A DNA stretch of 64,000 nt from Phoma sp. XZ068 (taxonomy: Eukaryota; Ascomycota; Dothideomycetes; Pleosporales; Didymellaceae): contig RBKR01000027.1 in the NCBI GenBank assembly GCA_004835665.1, positions 186,001-250,000 on the forward strand, read 5' to 3'. Below, piece by piece: positions 1-11,196 of the stretch. Under the pieces are notes generated by a model, which was given only the letters and a program-made list of their open reading frames with translations, was not told the DNA's origin and did no database searches. Both the position numbers and the translations under genes were made by a program. Numbering within the stretch: position 1 is the stretch's first letter; every line of letters starts with the position of its first letter.

Positions 1-1298
1 TGGTGGAGGCACAGTTGCAGTTTCTGCGGGAGCGGATGAGCTTACTGTCGCGCTTGTAGATAGTGTGTATCGGACGGAAGAGCCTGCAGCGGTGGGCCGG
101 GTAGCGGTCGAGCTGGTTTCTGGTGAGGAAGGTGTTGGGCTGATATTTGACGAGCCTGTGGAGGAAGTATCTGCCGCGCTGGAAGACAGACTTGATGTGA
201 CTTCCGTGAGAGATGTCCCAAATGAGGTAGGTACAGCACTGGACGATGTCTCAGCAGGTTTCGTTGATACAACGACACTGGACGTTGAGAGAGATGAGAT
301 TTCCAGCGTAGATGATTGCTCAGCAGCGAGACTTGACGATGGAACAACGATAGCGCCTGTCGTAGTTACGGACGACAGTGCAGAAGACTGGAGTGAACTC
401 TCCAGAGAGAATGTTGGCAAAGGTCGAGTGGAGACAGAAAAAGTAACGCTGTTGGCCTGAGACGAGGATGAGACGACCACCGTTACCGAAGATAGCCAGA
501 TGGAGCTGGCAGCGCTACTGGCTCCGGGAGCAGAGGGGGTATTTGTTGGGTAGACCGAAGAGCTTGGTACCACAGGCGGTGTCAGACTTGTCGTCTGGGA
601 AGATACTGGTACGGAGCTAGGTGTGCTGAGGGACGACGAAACTGATGGGTAAGACTCTGACGTTGGTCCGTTCGACGACACTGTACCCATGAAACTAGAA
701 ACGGGGGGTAGAGGAATAACTACAGTGTAAGAAGGTCCTAGCCACGTCGAAGGTACTGGACTGCTGGGGACGTAAGGTATGGCAATGGTATACGAAGGTG
801 GCAGCCAGGTAGAAGCGATTGAGTGGACGCCTACAGACGTGGGGTTTGCTGGTAGTGGTGCATAGATAGACGAGGCTGACGACTCATACGCTATTGAAGA
901 AGTCGGCATCAGGGAGCTCCCAAGGTCGTACCCGCTGGAAACTGGCGCCGGTGGGTAGAGAGCCGTGCTTTCGGTCTCACTTGGCTCGGAAGATGGTTGC
1001 TGTGGAGGCGGTATGCTTGCCGTCGTCTCGCAGGGTTCTTCCACGGATGGTGGTAATGTTGGCACTGGAATGGCAGTTGATGTAACGTATGGAGTCTCAA
1101 CAAGCGATGATGAGTATGGCCCTTGCCACCAGTATGGGTGTGGAATCTCCGGTAATGCTGCTAGTGAAGGTCAGTAGCTGGTGTTTATAACACATCCTAT
1201 TGGTACTCACTGTTAGTATAGTTCGACTTCGAAGGGCCATGAGCCAGAACACCCGTTGACAAAACTGTCAATGCCCAAATGGAGGTTGTTCGTGCCAT
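1..1298 (-). CDS. Secreted Ser/Thr/Pro-rich surface protein, 3' end beyond window
   Basis: Reading the minus strand, exon 1 (1298..1211) encodes MARTTSIWALTVLSTGVLAHG, a signal peptide. A 50-nt intron (1210..1161, GTGAGT donor, CTGAC branch, TAG acceptor) joins in phase to exon 2, which stays open from 1160 to the window edge. The mature part starts with a short unique stretch (NTALPEIPHPYWWQGPYSSS) and then becomes a long Ser/Thr/Pro/Val-rich region with a repeated aromatic motif (STWLPPSYTIAIPYVP, then STWLGPSYTVVIPLPP). This composition fits a heavily O-glycosylated wall or surface protein; whether it ends in a GPI signal or a catalytic domain lies outside the window. No family is recognised. 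The frame has no stop over about 1.16 kb, which is strong support for coding. Confidence 0.75.
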
Positions 1299-2315
1299 CA
1301 CGGCTCTTGACGAGAACCGTATTATACTGCGCTCTGATTGGCCGGTAGCAGGTCAAGATGTAAGTCGACTTGCAAATTGGACGCAACAGTTAACAATTAG
1401 CGGTACACTGCGTTGGAACGAGCACGGCAAGAAAGGTACATTCCAGTCATCGGACAAGTTTAGATATAGCAGAGAAAGTGCGCTGGCAAAATATGGGGCT
1501 GATCGAGGTTGGTAGATCCCAGCCACCTCAGGCGCACCAAATCATGTTTGTTGCACAGGAGCCACGGTGGGTAGGGCTCGCCGAAAGGTTGGTGCATACT
1601 GGCGTCGCGCGGATTGAACGGCATAGATGATGAAGTGGTTCGGTGCGCAGCAGACACGTTGTGCTGTGGTTGCCATGTTGAGGTGATGCCGGCGTGCACG
1701 GACTTTCCTGCCTCTGAGAATTAGCCAGGGAGGCCTCACCGAGTCGTTGCCACAATCAGCATGCTGTACCTGCATAATGGCCTGCGACACAGCGTCCCAG
1801 CCTCTGATTGGAACCGTCACCGTGTCAAGTCTGATGCCACCGCTATCTGAGTCAATACATCAACAGCTCACACCGATCCCAAGGTCAATATCGACCAAGG
1901 TCGAGACAGGTTGCTTCAATTGGATATGGGACACCGAGATATAACAAAGAATGCAGTTTTCAGGGACAATGCCATTTATTTGTATCTAAGATTCGTGTGC
2001 TCCTAACATATGGAGCTTCTAAAGGCGCTCTTAGTGTGAGCACGTCCGCCACCTTCCGCTTGAGCTACAGCCATGACGACCTTGAAGGCTGTCAGTGAAA
2101 GTCCTGAGCCAATTTGTGGATGAGGCGCATAGGTCTTAATGCAATTTCAGACAGCAGTTGGATCAATTTTGAGTCCACACTTGGGTTCAGAACAGGTCTG
2201 TGAATATTGATTTTTCATCATTGCATGGAGTGGGGTGGGAAGATAAAAGACTGTTGGCTTACCAATGCGTTGCAAGAACATCAGGCATCTCAAAGCGTTC
2301 GTAGGTTCACAAGCG
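1299..2315. other. Intergenic, no gene seen
   Basis: About 1 kb between the start of the Ser/Thr-rich gene and the stop of the phosphatase gene, both on the minus strand. It must hold the promoter of the former and the 3' UTR of the latter. Only short open frames without recognisable domains or splice partners are present. Confidence 0.6.
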
Positions 2316-3420
2316 TTAATCGACTTTGCGGCGCTTGAAGAAGCTTTCAATGCCCTTCTGTGACGCGTCATAGCGGGAACTACCCACACCACCGCCGGTA
2401 CGCTTGAGGCCCTTTAGATGGTCCTTCCCGTTGATTGTCAAGATCGTCGTCGTCCAACCATGGGCGATGCTTTGCCCAGGCTTGCGTAGTGTTGTAGACG
2501 AGGCAGCTGCGCCTGGCGTTGAGCCATCGACTCCTGCGGCATCGATTGCTGTAGCAGGTGTGACTTCGACCTCGCTAGACGTTTCATGTGTAGCAGCCTG
2601 AGAAATCTCAACTGTATCAACAGTGGCGTCTGGATGAGCCTTGACAGGTTGCGACGTGTCCGGCTTTGAGGTTGGAGATGGCGCTGCATCTGCGGTGGAA
2701 GAAGATTTCTCCGGATTCCCTTGCGTCATGTACAGCTCCAGATATCCAGTGTTCGACCAGCCGCCCAGGTGTTCCAACGATGGGCGGGCAGTTGACTGCA
2801 TATCTGGGGACAAGGAGATACTCTTTGCTGGCAGTCGCCGTAATAGGCAGTTCCAGAGCGTGGAGAGGAAGATGCCGTGGGAGACGATGGCGATCACAGG
2901 GTCAGAGCCGTCAGTCCTGTCATCGAGTAACGGCATCAGGTGCTCGTCGAGAAAGGTGTCAGCCCGTTGAGCCATATCTTCCTTTGTCTCAACAGCTACG
3001 AAACCTGGTTTGTTCTGTAGCTCAACCTGTATATCTGTCCACGTCTTGCCCTCGAGATCACCGAAGTCCTGCTCCATAAGGATGCGCAACTGTGCGACTT
3101 CTGGTACAGCCTGTGGAACATGTACATCACTCTTCTGAGGAAGCTGAGCATCCCGTATCAGACCAGCAGTCTTCGCTGCACGCTGGAGATGTGACGAAAA
3201 GAGGCGCGTAAACGTCAGGCCGAGTACTTTAAAGTGTAGTCCTAAGCGTGTTGCTTGCTGGTAGCCATGGTTGGTGAGTGCTGAATCTCTGCTGCCGGCA
3301 CTGCGTCGAGGTTAGTACGAGTTGCTGAAAATGGGAGCGGCGCTTAACTTACTACAGTTGGGCGACATTATCAACCGTCTCTCCATGCCGGATCAGGAAC
3401 AACCTCATCGATCGCGCCAT
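2316..3420 (-). CDS. Histidine phosphatase (phosphoglycerate mutase-like) with C-terminal PIP-box-like tail
   Basis: Two exons, 3420..3353 and 3300..2316, with a 52-nt intron (GTAAGT donor, TACTAAC branch); 350 aa. The phosphohistidine motif is RHGE at residues 11-14 (His12). It is followed by YAGSRDSALTNHGYQQATRLG, the catalytic acid region EQDFGDLEGK (about residue 99) and the second histidine in IVSHGIF (about residue 164). These mark the histidine phosphatase (PGM-like/SixA/TIGAR) superfamily; the substrate cannot be told from sequence. After the catalytic domain comes a low-complexity Ser/Thr/Ala linker and then GWTTTILTINGKDHLKGLKR. The last residues hold QKGIESFF (337-344) followed by KRRK. 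That fits the PCNA-interacting consensus QxxhxxFF plus a basic nuclear-localisation-like patch. The start at 3420 is chosen because it leads directly into MRLFLIRHGET; 3408 is a possible alternative. Confidence 0.88.
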
Positions 3421-4370
3421 GACGCCCGTCGCGGGTGCGGAGAAGCTATGAACAGCTTCATGACGTTGCGATGGTACTAAAGAGAGAGGCACAAAATGAT
3501 TCGTACATTTTATATGGTGGTCCGTGCTAGCTTCGTTGCTGACTAAGGTTGGCAAGTACAAGCGGCTCCGGCAGGTCTTCTCTAGTTCAATGACCCCACG
3601 GCAGCTATAACCACTTTTGGCTTATGCGCAAGGTAATTCAAAAGGTAGTTTTCTATGTGGTTCGTGCCTTGCATAGGTCTATGAAGTGTAATGCTAGAAG
3701 TATCTGGCTGATATGATGGTGGAATCGAATCGGGCAACGATAGACGTGTGAGTATATTCAACCAATGCCAATATATGTCCAAAGGCGTACGATTTGTAAA
3801 ATTTCATAATTCAGGGGGCCCGGTACAGGTGTGGCAATCGGCTACGAGGGGTTACTGATTTCAATCTCAGTATGAAATGAACTTCAGCCACTCACCAAGT
3901 GTGTACAAGCGATCGCTTCAACCAATGTTATGACAGAGAGTTCTTACGACCTCTTACTACTCAGCCGATTGGCTTTGGTGAAATACTGTCCACGATTCAA
4001 GGCAGCTTCCAACCCTTCGCTTTGGAAAATTTGGTTGGCAGTGACAGTCACATGGCTGCAAACACGGCCTGCGCTCTCACCTGAGAGCAGAGGCCACCTT
4101 TTTCAAACAGAAACTCGCGCACTCACTTTTTGAAATCTGTATTGCTGGCCATGGGAATTTACGCAAAGAGGTTTAGGTTGGCATCGCTCCACTCACTTTT
4201 CTCTGCGCAACCCAAAACCTCTGTCCTTCACTTGCGGCAAAGCTCCGCAATGTTAGTTAGGATATCTGCCAGGTGATGACACTATACCTCAGACACCACA
4301 CCCCGGACACGTTGCGACCTCCTCCCTCAAATATCTATTCAAGTTCAGGTCCACCGACCGATCCTTCGAC
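3421..4370. other. Divergent intergenic region
   Basis: About 950 bp between two divergently transcribed genes (phosphatase on minus, Cys-cluster protein on plus), so it should hold both promoters. The open frames present are short and lack any recognisable domain. Confidence 0.6.
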
Positions 4371-6663
4371 ATGCTGCCGGAGAAGCCTGAGGTCGCCATC
4401 GACGACAAACTCCCCCGCGGGGCAGACAGCGAACAGCACGACTTGAACTTCCGTCAACTCTCGCCTGGTTTCTCCGATGACGAAGGTAGCGGAGAAGTGT
4501 TCGAGCGTTCTTGGCCCAGCCATCAGACCAACAACCAGGTCGCCAAAAGCCAAAAGTCCCCAAGACGTTCTGATACTGAAGTAGTTGATTCCGAGTCAAA
4601 CAGTCGAGCGAAGAGGCCACGTCAGTCCTTGTTTGGTAGTTTTGACGAAGATATGGAGCATGGAGTGGAACCCGACAGCCTCATTGCGCCTGCAACTCCG
4701 GGACTGGGTATCGGCAACCGTTTATCCAGTTTGACACTGGATCAACAGCACAACCATGATGAGGATATGGAAAGACCCATAGACGCAAGCTTTGGACTTG
4801 CATGCTCTGACATAGGAAGTGTTCGCGATTCACCCGTGTCTTCCGATGACGAATTTGTTATTCCTCCAGATACTGTGGTAAGCCGACTTGATCCTACCTT
4901 GATGTGTATCAGGGTCTGACATCCTTTCATAGGCTCCGTACGAGTTGCGCCAGAACATCGACCGTAAGAAAGCCATCACACATGTTGACAACGACAAGTC
5001 CGGCAACTGGGATCCTGAGCAAGAAGCAAAGGAGAGGACAGCTAAGCTTGTTCGGGCCAAGGCAGCCAAGAGAGAAAAGAAAGAAAAGAAAAAGAATAAA
5101 GGCAAGAAAGATGTAACCAGAGACTTCAACCTGAAGTGCATCGTCAAGCTGCCGATTGATGCATTTGGGAACGTGCGCAACATGTTCGATGACGAGCAGA
5201 ACTGGCCAGAGGATTGGTCAGACATCGACTCTGAACAGGATCGCGAACTCGAAGAGTATCGGAGAGCCTACCGTAAGAACACGCCAGGCCGTGTACTGCA
5301 GTTGCCATTGGATGATCCAGCTGGCGAACTTGAGGACCTCACCGGCCACCCGGCAGCGCGAGGCTGCAAACAATGTCGCGAGTTGGGTCAAATTTGTTCG
5401 ATGCTCAGTGGCGGCAAGTATCCTTGCAGAGAATGTACTGAAGACGGCAGCGAATGCCAGCCTATCCAGGAACCTACTGTGAGAGGCCGATGCAAGCAAT
5501 GCGATCAAGCCAACGAAGATGTTTGCTCTTTCGAATACGATTCTACGCAGCTTCTCTGTGATCACTGCGCTGACAACAATCATATCTGCGAAGCTTTGCC
5601 TCCTGATGGCTACAGAGCTCCACGTATCGACCTCGACCGGATTCTTTACGGACCTGACCGACCCTACATTGCATGTACAGCCTGTCGTATGCTCAAAAGG
5701 CGGTGCAATCTCAAAAGCAAGGAAGATAAACCACCGTGCAAATATTGCCAGAAGAACAACGTTGGCTGTCAGTTTGTTGATCTGCCCAAGCACGACAGCA
5801 GAAAGCGGGTAGCAAAGAAGAAAACTCTGATAGAGAAGATTGCTCCAGAAGTCTCAAAGCCAGATTCGGGGTTCTTCACGCCGGAAGATCTTGCAGACAT
5901 GTATCGACGGGACACCCAGGTTCTGGAGCGTGAGGCAACACCTGAACTAGAGATGGAGGACGCCGAAGGCAACAAAGGCATGCTAACCAAGATCACAACT
6001 TCCTTCGCGCACCCTGTCAGGTTCCTCGTTGAGAAGACAGCGCTCTCAGACTGCAACTTCTGCGAGATTCCTATATTCGGCATGGTCGGCTACTTTGAAA
6101 AAGAAGTCCACGTTATCCGCTGGGACTCTGGCCTGGGGTATGCTGAAGTGGGCGGTGGCCATTGCCAGGACACAGGTGAAACGACGATGTGTGCAGAGTG
6201 CACCAACCGTAGACTGCAGATTGTCGTGTGTCCAGGCCATGAGTTCGAGCGCATGACCGACACGCCGGTGGATCATGATGCCCTTACTGAAGAGCTTACT
6301 GAAGCTGAGACTGGAGGCGCTGATATGCAGTATCAACTCCAAAGGTGGTGCTCGTTGTGTTTCTCACCCGCTGCGTTTGGATGCATCACTGTGCAGCCAG
6401 ACGTGTTAGGACAGGAAGAGGCTGAAATCACAGGTTGTCATCTCAGACTTTGTGTCGTTTGCGAGCAGGCACTCCGAGACAGTTATGGAGGCACCTTCGA
6501 ACAGATGGTGGCCGAGATGGACAGTAAGCCGAAGATAAGTGAGGCGGATGAGATTCTTGGTAACAGGATCGAAGGGAGACCACGTGCAGACGTTGGTTTC
6601 CTGTCGCAAGAAGGGTTGCTCAGTCGAACTGTCCTGAAGATGGAAGATGAAGACGTCGAGTAG
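4371..6663 (+). CDS. Protein with three tandem Zn2Cys6-like cysteine clusters
   Basis: Exons 4371..4877 and 4933..6663, phase-0 intron of 55 nt; 745 aa. The N-terminal third is acidic and Ser-rich (disordered), then a Lys-rich block around residues 205-225. Three Cys clusters follow: CKQCRELGQICS...CRECTEDGSEC (from about 314), CKQCDQANEDVC...CDHCADNNHIC, and CTACRMLKRRC...CKYCQKNNVGC (about 417-448). The third has the spacing C-x2-C-x6-C-x10-C-x2-C-x6-C with a basic loop (MLKRR), very close to fungal Zn(II)2Cys6 DNA-binding clusters. The C-terminal half has further CxxC pairs (CNFC, CAEC, CSLC, CVVC), perhaps a second zinc-binding module. The role is probably nuclear (chromatin or transcription), but this is inference. 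No fungal-specific transcription factor middle region was recognised. Confidence 0.82.
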
Positions 6664-7054
6664 ATAGCAGTACGACAACATGCTTCATGTCCGGCGGTAA
6701 TAGGATTGCTTGCTCAACATTCAGTAGCTGCGGGAGGACGGCGCTGGACGAGGCGTTTGATATTGCACGTCGTCACGGTGCTTGGGAACGAACCGCAGAA
6801 GTGCACGGTTGGCGAACCCGAACCGGTCCTAGCATCATATCGGGGCATTTTAAAGAACATCAATCAATCATTCAATCACATCGAGGGATGCCCTCGCGCC
6901 TGCAATGTAACGAGCTTAGCCTATTTCAGACTAGCCTTCTTTGTGCTCCAAGACTTCGACTTCCCCAAACGCTGCCATTGTGTCATCAACACCATAAAGC
7001 GCTCTACCATTGAATTTTGTTGCATTAAATTCATTCCATGACTAGCCACGATGC
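6664..7054. other. Convergent intergenic region
   Basis: About 390 bp between two genes ending toward each other. It holds only the two 3' ends; the small open frames here show no conserved features. Confidence 0.6.
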
Positions 7055-8286
7055 TTAGTATTCAAAACCTACGGCGCCACTGTTGCCCTCCTCAAAACGC
7101 GTCTCGAATGGCGCCTCGGCCTGCGGCGTGATTCTCGCCAAATGCCTGCGCGCACCGTCGTCCCAATCCAGCAATGCTGAGTGTGCAGTGACTCGGTTGT
7201 CCCAGACCACGACAGTCCCTGCTGCCCACTTGACGCGAGCTTGGAAGTCCTGACCCTTGGCAATGTGGTCGTACAGGAAGTTCAACAAGAAGTCGCTCTC
7301 CTCTTTCTTGAAGCCAACGATGCGACGGCTGAACTGAGGATTCACGAATAGCGCCTTCTCGCCAGTCGCCGGATGTGTGCGGACAAGGGGGTGGATCGAT
7401 GTCACGGGCTCACGGCGAACGACACCTCCTCGATTTCTGCTGTTGTCGGCCTGTTCAACAGCTGTAGCACAATCAGCAACTGCCCAGACAAAATGAGCAT
7501 CACGAACTTACCTGAGTGGACGACCTTGAGGCCCTGTAGGCGCTTCCTGAATTCAGGCGAGAGCCTGTTGTAAGCCGCTGCCTGGTTCGCGAAAAGTGTG
7601 TCGCCTCCTGCTGCCGGACCATCCAACAAGTACAGAAATGTGGTGCCTGGGGGTTGCTTCTCGTATGTGACATCCGAGTGCCATGTGATGGAGTTGGTTC
7701 GCTCCTCGAAAAAGTCCCGGGCGGTTGTGTCATCAGCTCCTCTGTGAACGAGATGGACCTCTGGGTGGCCCTCTGGGGCTCCCGATGTTGGGTGAATGTG
7801 GTGTCGACCGAAGTAGCCGCCAATATCCAGTGCATCCTTGATGGGCAGATCCGCGAAATCCTGGTCGCGGAAAGCTACAACCTTCTTCTGGGCAACGAAC
7901 AACGCCAGTTCATCCTTGCCAGCATCAGTCAGCTTGCTGAGCTGCACGCCAGTCACCTCAGCACCAATGTTTGCGGTCAGGTCCGCAACTTTGGCGTCCT
8001 TCAGGAGATTTGGAAATGACGCATCAGCATCCTTGCCATGCTCATAGTGCTCGAAAGGCTCCAGAGGGGGATACTTCTTTTCAAAGTCCCATACTGGAAG
8101 GTAGTTGGGATATTTCGCCGGCGCGTGCTCGCCAGTTCCCCTCAGTTCAAGTTCCTTCTGGTAAAGCTTGGGTCCGCCAAATGCAGCCTCTTTGTACTGG
8201 CCAGCTTGCGATTTGAAGTTGACTGGAGACTGCTCGTGAACGACGGTATCAACAAGTGCGGGGGCCATTGTGATGGGTTTGGACAA
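7055..8286 (-). CDS. TauD/TfdA-family alpha-ketoglutarate-dependent dioxygenase (sulfonate/taurine type)
   Basis: Exons 8286..7512 and 7461..7055 with a 50-nt intron; splicing joins HSA to VEQADNSRNRGGVVRREP in frame; 393 aa. The Fe(II)-binding triad is visible: His203-x-Asp205 in TWHSDVTYE and distal His352 in VWDNRVTAHSALLDW. Arg368 (ARRHLARITPQ) is the likely 2-oxoglutarate ligand. The family hydroxylates taurine, alkyl sulfonates or alkyl sulfates and so releases sulfite (yeast JLP1, bacterial TauD). The divergently placed MFS permease and the intervening sulfur-regulator-like palindrome support sulfonate use as a sulfur source. Start at 8286 gives MSKPITMAPALVD; Met7 (8268) is an alternative. 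Other substrates of this family (such as phenoxyacids) cannot be excluded. Confidence 0.93.
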
Positions 8287-8567
8287 TATATGGGAATGTC
8301 AAAGTTCGATTTGAAGATCAGCAAACGCCCCCTAGATGGACCAAGCTGCTTCTTATACATCAAAAGGCGTGCTTTTAGGCCGACTGTCGGACGTCATTCG
8401 CATGCGCGGGCACAACAGCGGGAATACGACAATTCCACGACCCCGCTTCCCACTCGTGGTGGCAATAGGCTCAGCCAACATGAGACAGTGGTGAATGAAA
8501 GACCCTCTAAAGACACCGTAAAACACCGGTCCCCGCAGTATTGCCGACCTAATCAGATTGAATATCG

Positions 8568-8577
8568 ATGGCATCAA
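8568..8577. promoter_or_regulatory. Second, imperfect CYS3-like site
   Basis: ATGGCATCAA matches ATGRYRYCAT at nine of ten positions (last base differs). It sits about 150 bp from the perfect site in the same divergent promoter. Weak alone; it gains weight only as a pair. Confidence 0.25.
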
Positions 8578-8724
8578 TCTGCACGAAATCACTCCATTTG
8601 TTCTTATCGCATCTCGCATATCCGAAAGAGTATGGCCTCGTGCCTTTACGCGTTTCCACGCGCTCCCTTCCGGCCTGATGAAGACGCGATCGCGTTTGCA
8701 CTGAAATGGCTCTCGCGTCAAGAA

Positions 8725-8734
8725 ATGATACCAT
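8725..8734. promoter_or_regulatory. CYS3/MetR-like binding palindrome
   Basis: ATGATACCAT matches the ATGRYRYCAT consensus of the Neurospora sulfur regulator CYS3 (A. nidulans MetR homologue) at all ten positions. It lies about 440 bp upstream of the dioxygenase start and 600 bp upstream of the permease start. By base-equal chance such a match is expected about once in 65,000 positions, so about 1.6% for this 1-kb interval. Function is inferred from the consensus and the neighbouring sulfur-type genes. Confidence 0.5.
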
Positions 8735-9334
8735 CGCGGGTCCAATGTTCATGGTTGATGTCGCTACAAACCCGGCCAATCACGCAATGCCCCATCAAAC
8801 AACAACGCGGCGAATCATTCAAGACGCGTTCTCGGCTATCAGCGCGACATAACACTCAAACGTTGCGTGCTTCTTGAGAGTCCTATGTCGCTCCATCTTC
8901 AACGACATCGGGACCTTACCAAGGGCGAATCACGCGAAGTGAAGCTGTGGCGCCGCGTGTGGCTCGCATCGAAAGACCGTTTATCATGATCCTCATTGGC
9001 CGTACTCGCCAGATACTATTCTGGAACAAATGCTGGCACCAGGAACTGATGTGTAGCACGTCGGCTAGTGGAACAGAATCGCCCCATTTGATTCCGAGGA
9101 GCGCTGCTACCACACGAGCCGTACGATCGTGCGCCGCTACGGACAGTTTACATCACTAGAGATGTACGGATCCACGTTCGATTGGTATTTTGACTACGTA
9201 CCTCTGCCAGGATGAAGGAAATTTTCTTATCGCTGCTGTCGGGATGGGGGCGTTCGGATCCCATTTATACTTTAGTCGATTCCTCGCCCAGAAGTTCCCA
9301 AGAAATTCCAAGAAGTCCTGAGCATCGGCACACC

Positions 9335-11196
9335 ATGGTCAATAACGTGACTACGGCGCTCAACAACACGACAGGGCTTCCGGTTGCTGGTAAACTGGAG
9401 ACTGATGCCCCAACAAGTGCAAGCTCCAGTCAGACAAGTCTCGAGGCTGCTGGCAAGAGAGGTACTACCTGGGCCACCTCTGGGCTAAAGGTGGATCATT
9501 ACCGTCCCGTCGATACTTACGAAGGGCTCCATCGATATGACCCCGACTTTGAATGGGAGCCTGAGGAGGAAAGGAAGGTGGTCAGGAAGGTAAGCAATTG
9601 CTTCGACGTACCTCGGGGTTCTTACTAATCATACTAGATTGACAAGAGGATATGCACTTTCGTGTGTTTGATGTTTTTTGCGCTCCAACTAGGTATGAAA
9701 CATTGAGATAAAACCCCATGAACCTAAGCTGATCAATTCTAGACAGAGGCAACATCAGCCAGGCACTATCTGACAATCTCCTGGGTGACCTTGGCATGAA
9801 CACCAACGAGTATAATTACGGCCAAACGATCTTCTTCATTTGCTTCCTATGCGCCGAACTGCCCTCACAACTCATCAGCAAGAAGATTGGACCCGACAAT
9901 TGGATTCCAATCCAGATGGTCTCATGGAGTCTGGTTGCCAGCATGCAGGCCTTCCTAAATGGAAAAAGCTCTTTCTACGCATGCCGTGCTCTGCTCGGAC
10001 TTATCGAGGGCGGCTTCATCCCGGACAATATCCTCTATCTGAGCTACTTCTACACCGGTTTTGAGCTTCCTGCTCGCCTCAGTTGGTTCTGGGTCTCTTA
10101 TCAATCTACTCAGATCATTTCAGCGTTCCTTGCCTTTGGTATCCTACGTCTTGGTGGCCGCAACGGTATGGAAGGATGGAGGTGAGATTTTTTCCAATTT
10201 CGTAATTGAATCACCGCTGACGTTCAATAGATGGCTTTTCGCATTGGAGGGGATGCTGACCGGACTTATTGGAATTACTGCTTGGTTCTACCTGCCACCC
10301 TCACCAACACAGTCTGCAACTACAAGCAACTTCTCTCCCTTCCGTGGAGAGAAGGGCTGGTTCGATGAGCGGGAAGAAAAGATCATGGTAAATCGCATCC
10401 TACGAGACGATCCCTCCAAGGGCGACATGCACAACCGCCAAGGTCTCTCTCCCTCTATGCTCTGGGAGTGCCTAAAGGACTACCATATGTGGCCTATTTA
10501 CCTGATTGGTCTCTCTTGGACCATCCCATTCAACCCGGTCACATCGTATCTCACTCTACAATTGCGATCATTAGGTTTTGGGACCTTTGACACGAACTTG
10601 CTCACGGTACGCATTCTCCATATGCATGGATTTTTTGTGCTGACATTTCGAAGATTCCAGCTTACGTACTCTTCATCATCCAACTTCTATTCTGGACTTG
10701 GGTATCCGAAAAGGTCAACGATCGCTTCCTTGTCGGCCTCGTCTCCCAAATTTGGGCTCTTCCACTCCTTGTTGCCTTGGAATGCATATCTCCAAGCACC
10801 TCGCCCTGGTCTCGCTGGGTTTTAGCCATCATGCTCGTCGGCCACCCGTACGTACATGCTATCCTTGTCGCCATCACGTCGCGCAATGCAGGCACGGTTC
10901 GGACACGAACAGTTGCTTCTGCACTGTACAACATGACCGTTCAAGCGGGAAGTATCATTTCTCAGAACATTTATCGCGAGGATGATAAGCCGCTGTATCG
11001 TAGGGGTAACAAGGTGCTGATTGCGATTTGCGCGTACAATTTTGCGCTATTCATTGGTGCGAAGATTTTCTATATGACAGTCAATAAGAGAAGAGAAGCA
11101 GTTTGGAGTTCCATGTCGACAGAGGACAAGGAGATATATTTGGCAACCACGAAAGATAAGGGTAACAAGCGCCTGGATTTTCGGTTCGCGCACTGA
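9335..11196 (+). CDS. MFS permease, allantoate permease (DAL5)/ACS family
   Basis: Five exons: 9335..9589, 9638..9692, 9743..10181, 10231..10606, 10654..11196; 555 aa. All junction phases agree; intron 4 must use an AAG acceptor to reach LLTIPAYVLFIIQLLFWTW. The protein has a long hydrophilic N-terminus, then LDRGNISQALSDN, GQTIFFICFLCAELPSQLISK, RALLGLIEGGFIPD and other hallmarks of the 12-helix anion:cation symporter family. Family members carry allantoate, nicotinate, pantothenate, dipeptides or sulfonates/inorganic sulfur (yeast SOA1). Divergent pairing with a TauD-type dioxygenase argues for a sulfonate or sulfate-ester importer in the plasma membrane; this is inference from context. Start at 9335 is chosen (CACCATGG context); an in-frame ATG at 9212 would add 41 residues with little family character. 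Confidence 0.93.

Larger units (their letters stand above)
8287..9334. other. Divergent promoter region between dioxygenase and MFS permease
   Basis: About 1 kb shared upstream region of two divergent genes. It contains one perfect and one near-perfect match to the CYS3/MetR-type bZIP consensus ATGRYRYCAT, listed separately. The long open frame crossing its left part on the plus strand is mostly antisense to the dioxygenase and is not taken as a gene. Confidence 0.65.

Noticed and set aside
7400..7512. Reading the TauD gene as two separate truncated genes
   Set aside because: A 50-nt intron (7511..7462) with GTAAGT and CTACAG restores HSAVEQADNSRNRGG in frame.
8038..8877. 279-codon plus-strand open frame
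   Set aside because: Largely antisense to the TauD dioxygenase and its promoter; no domain, and the dioxygenase on the other strand is certain.
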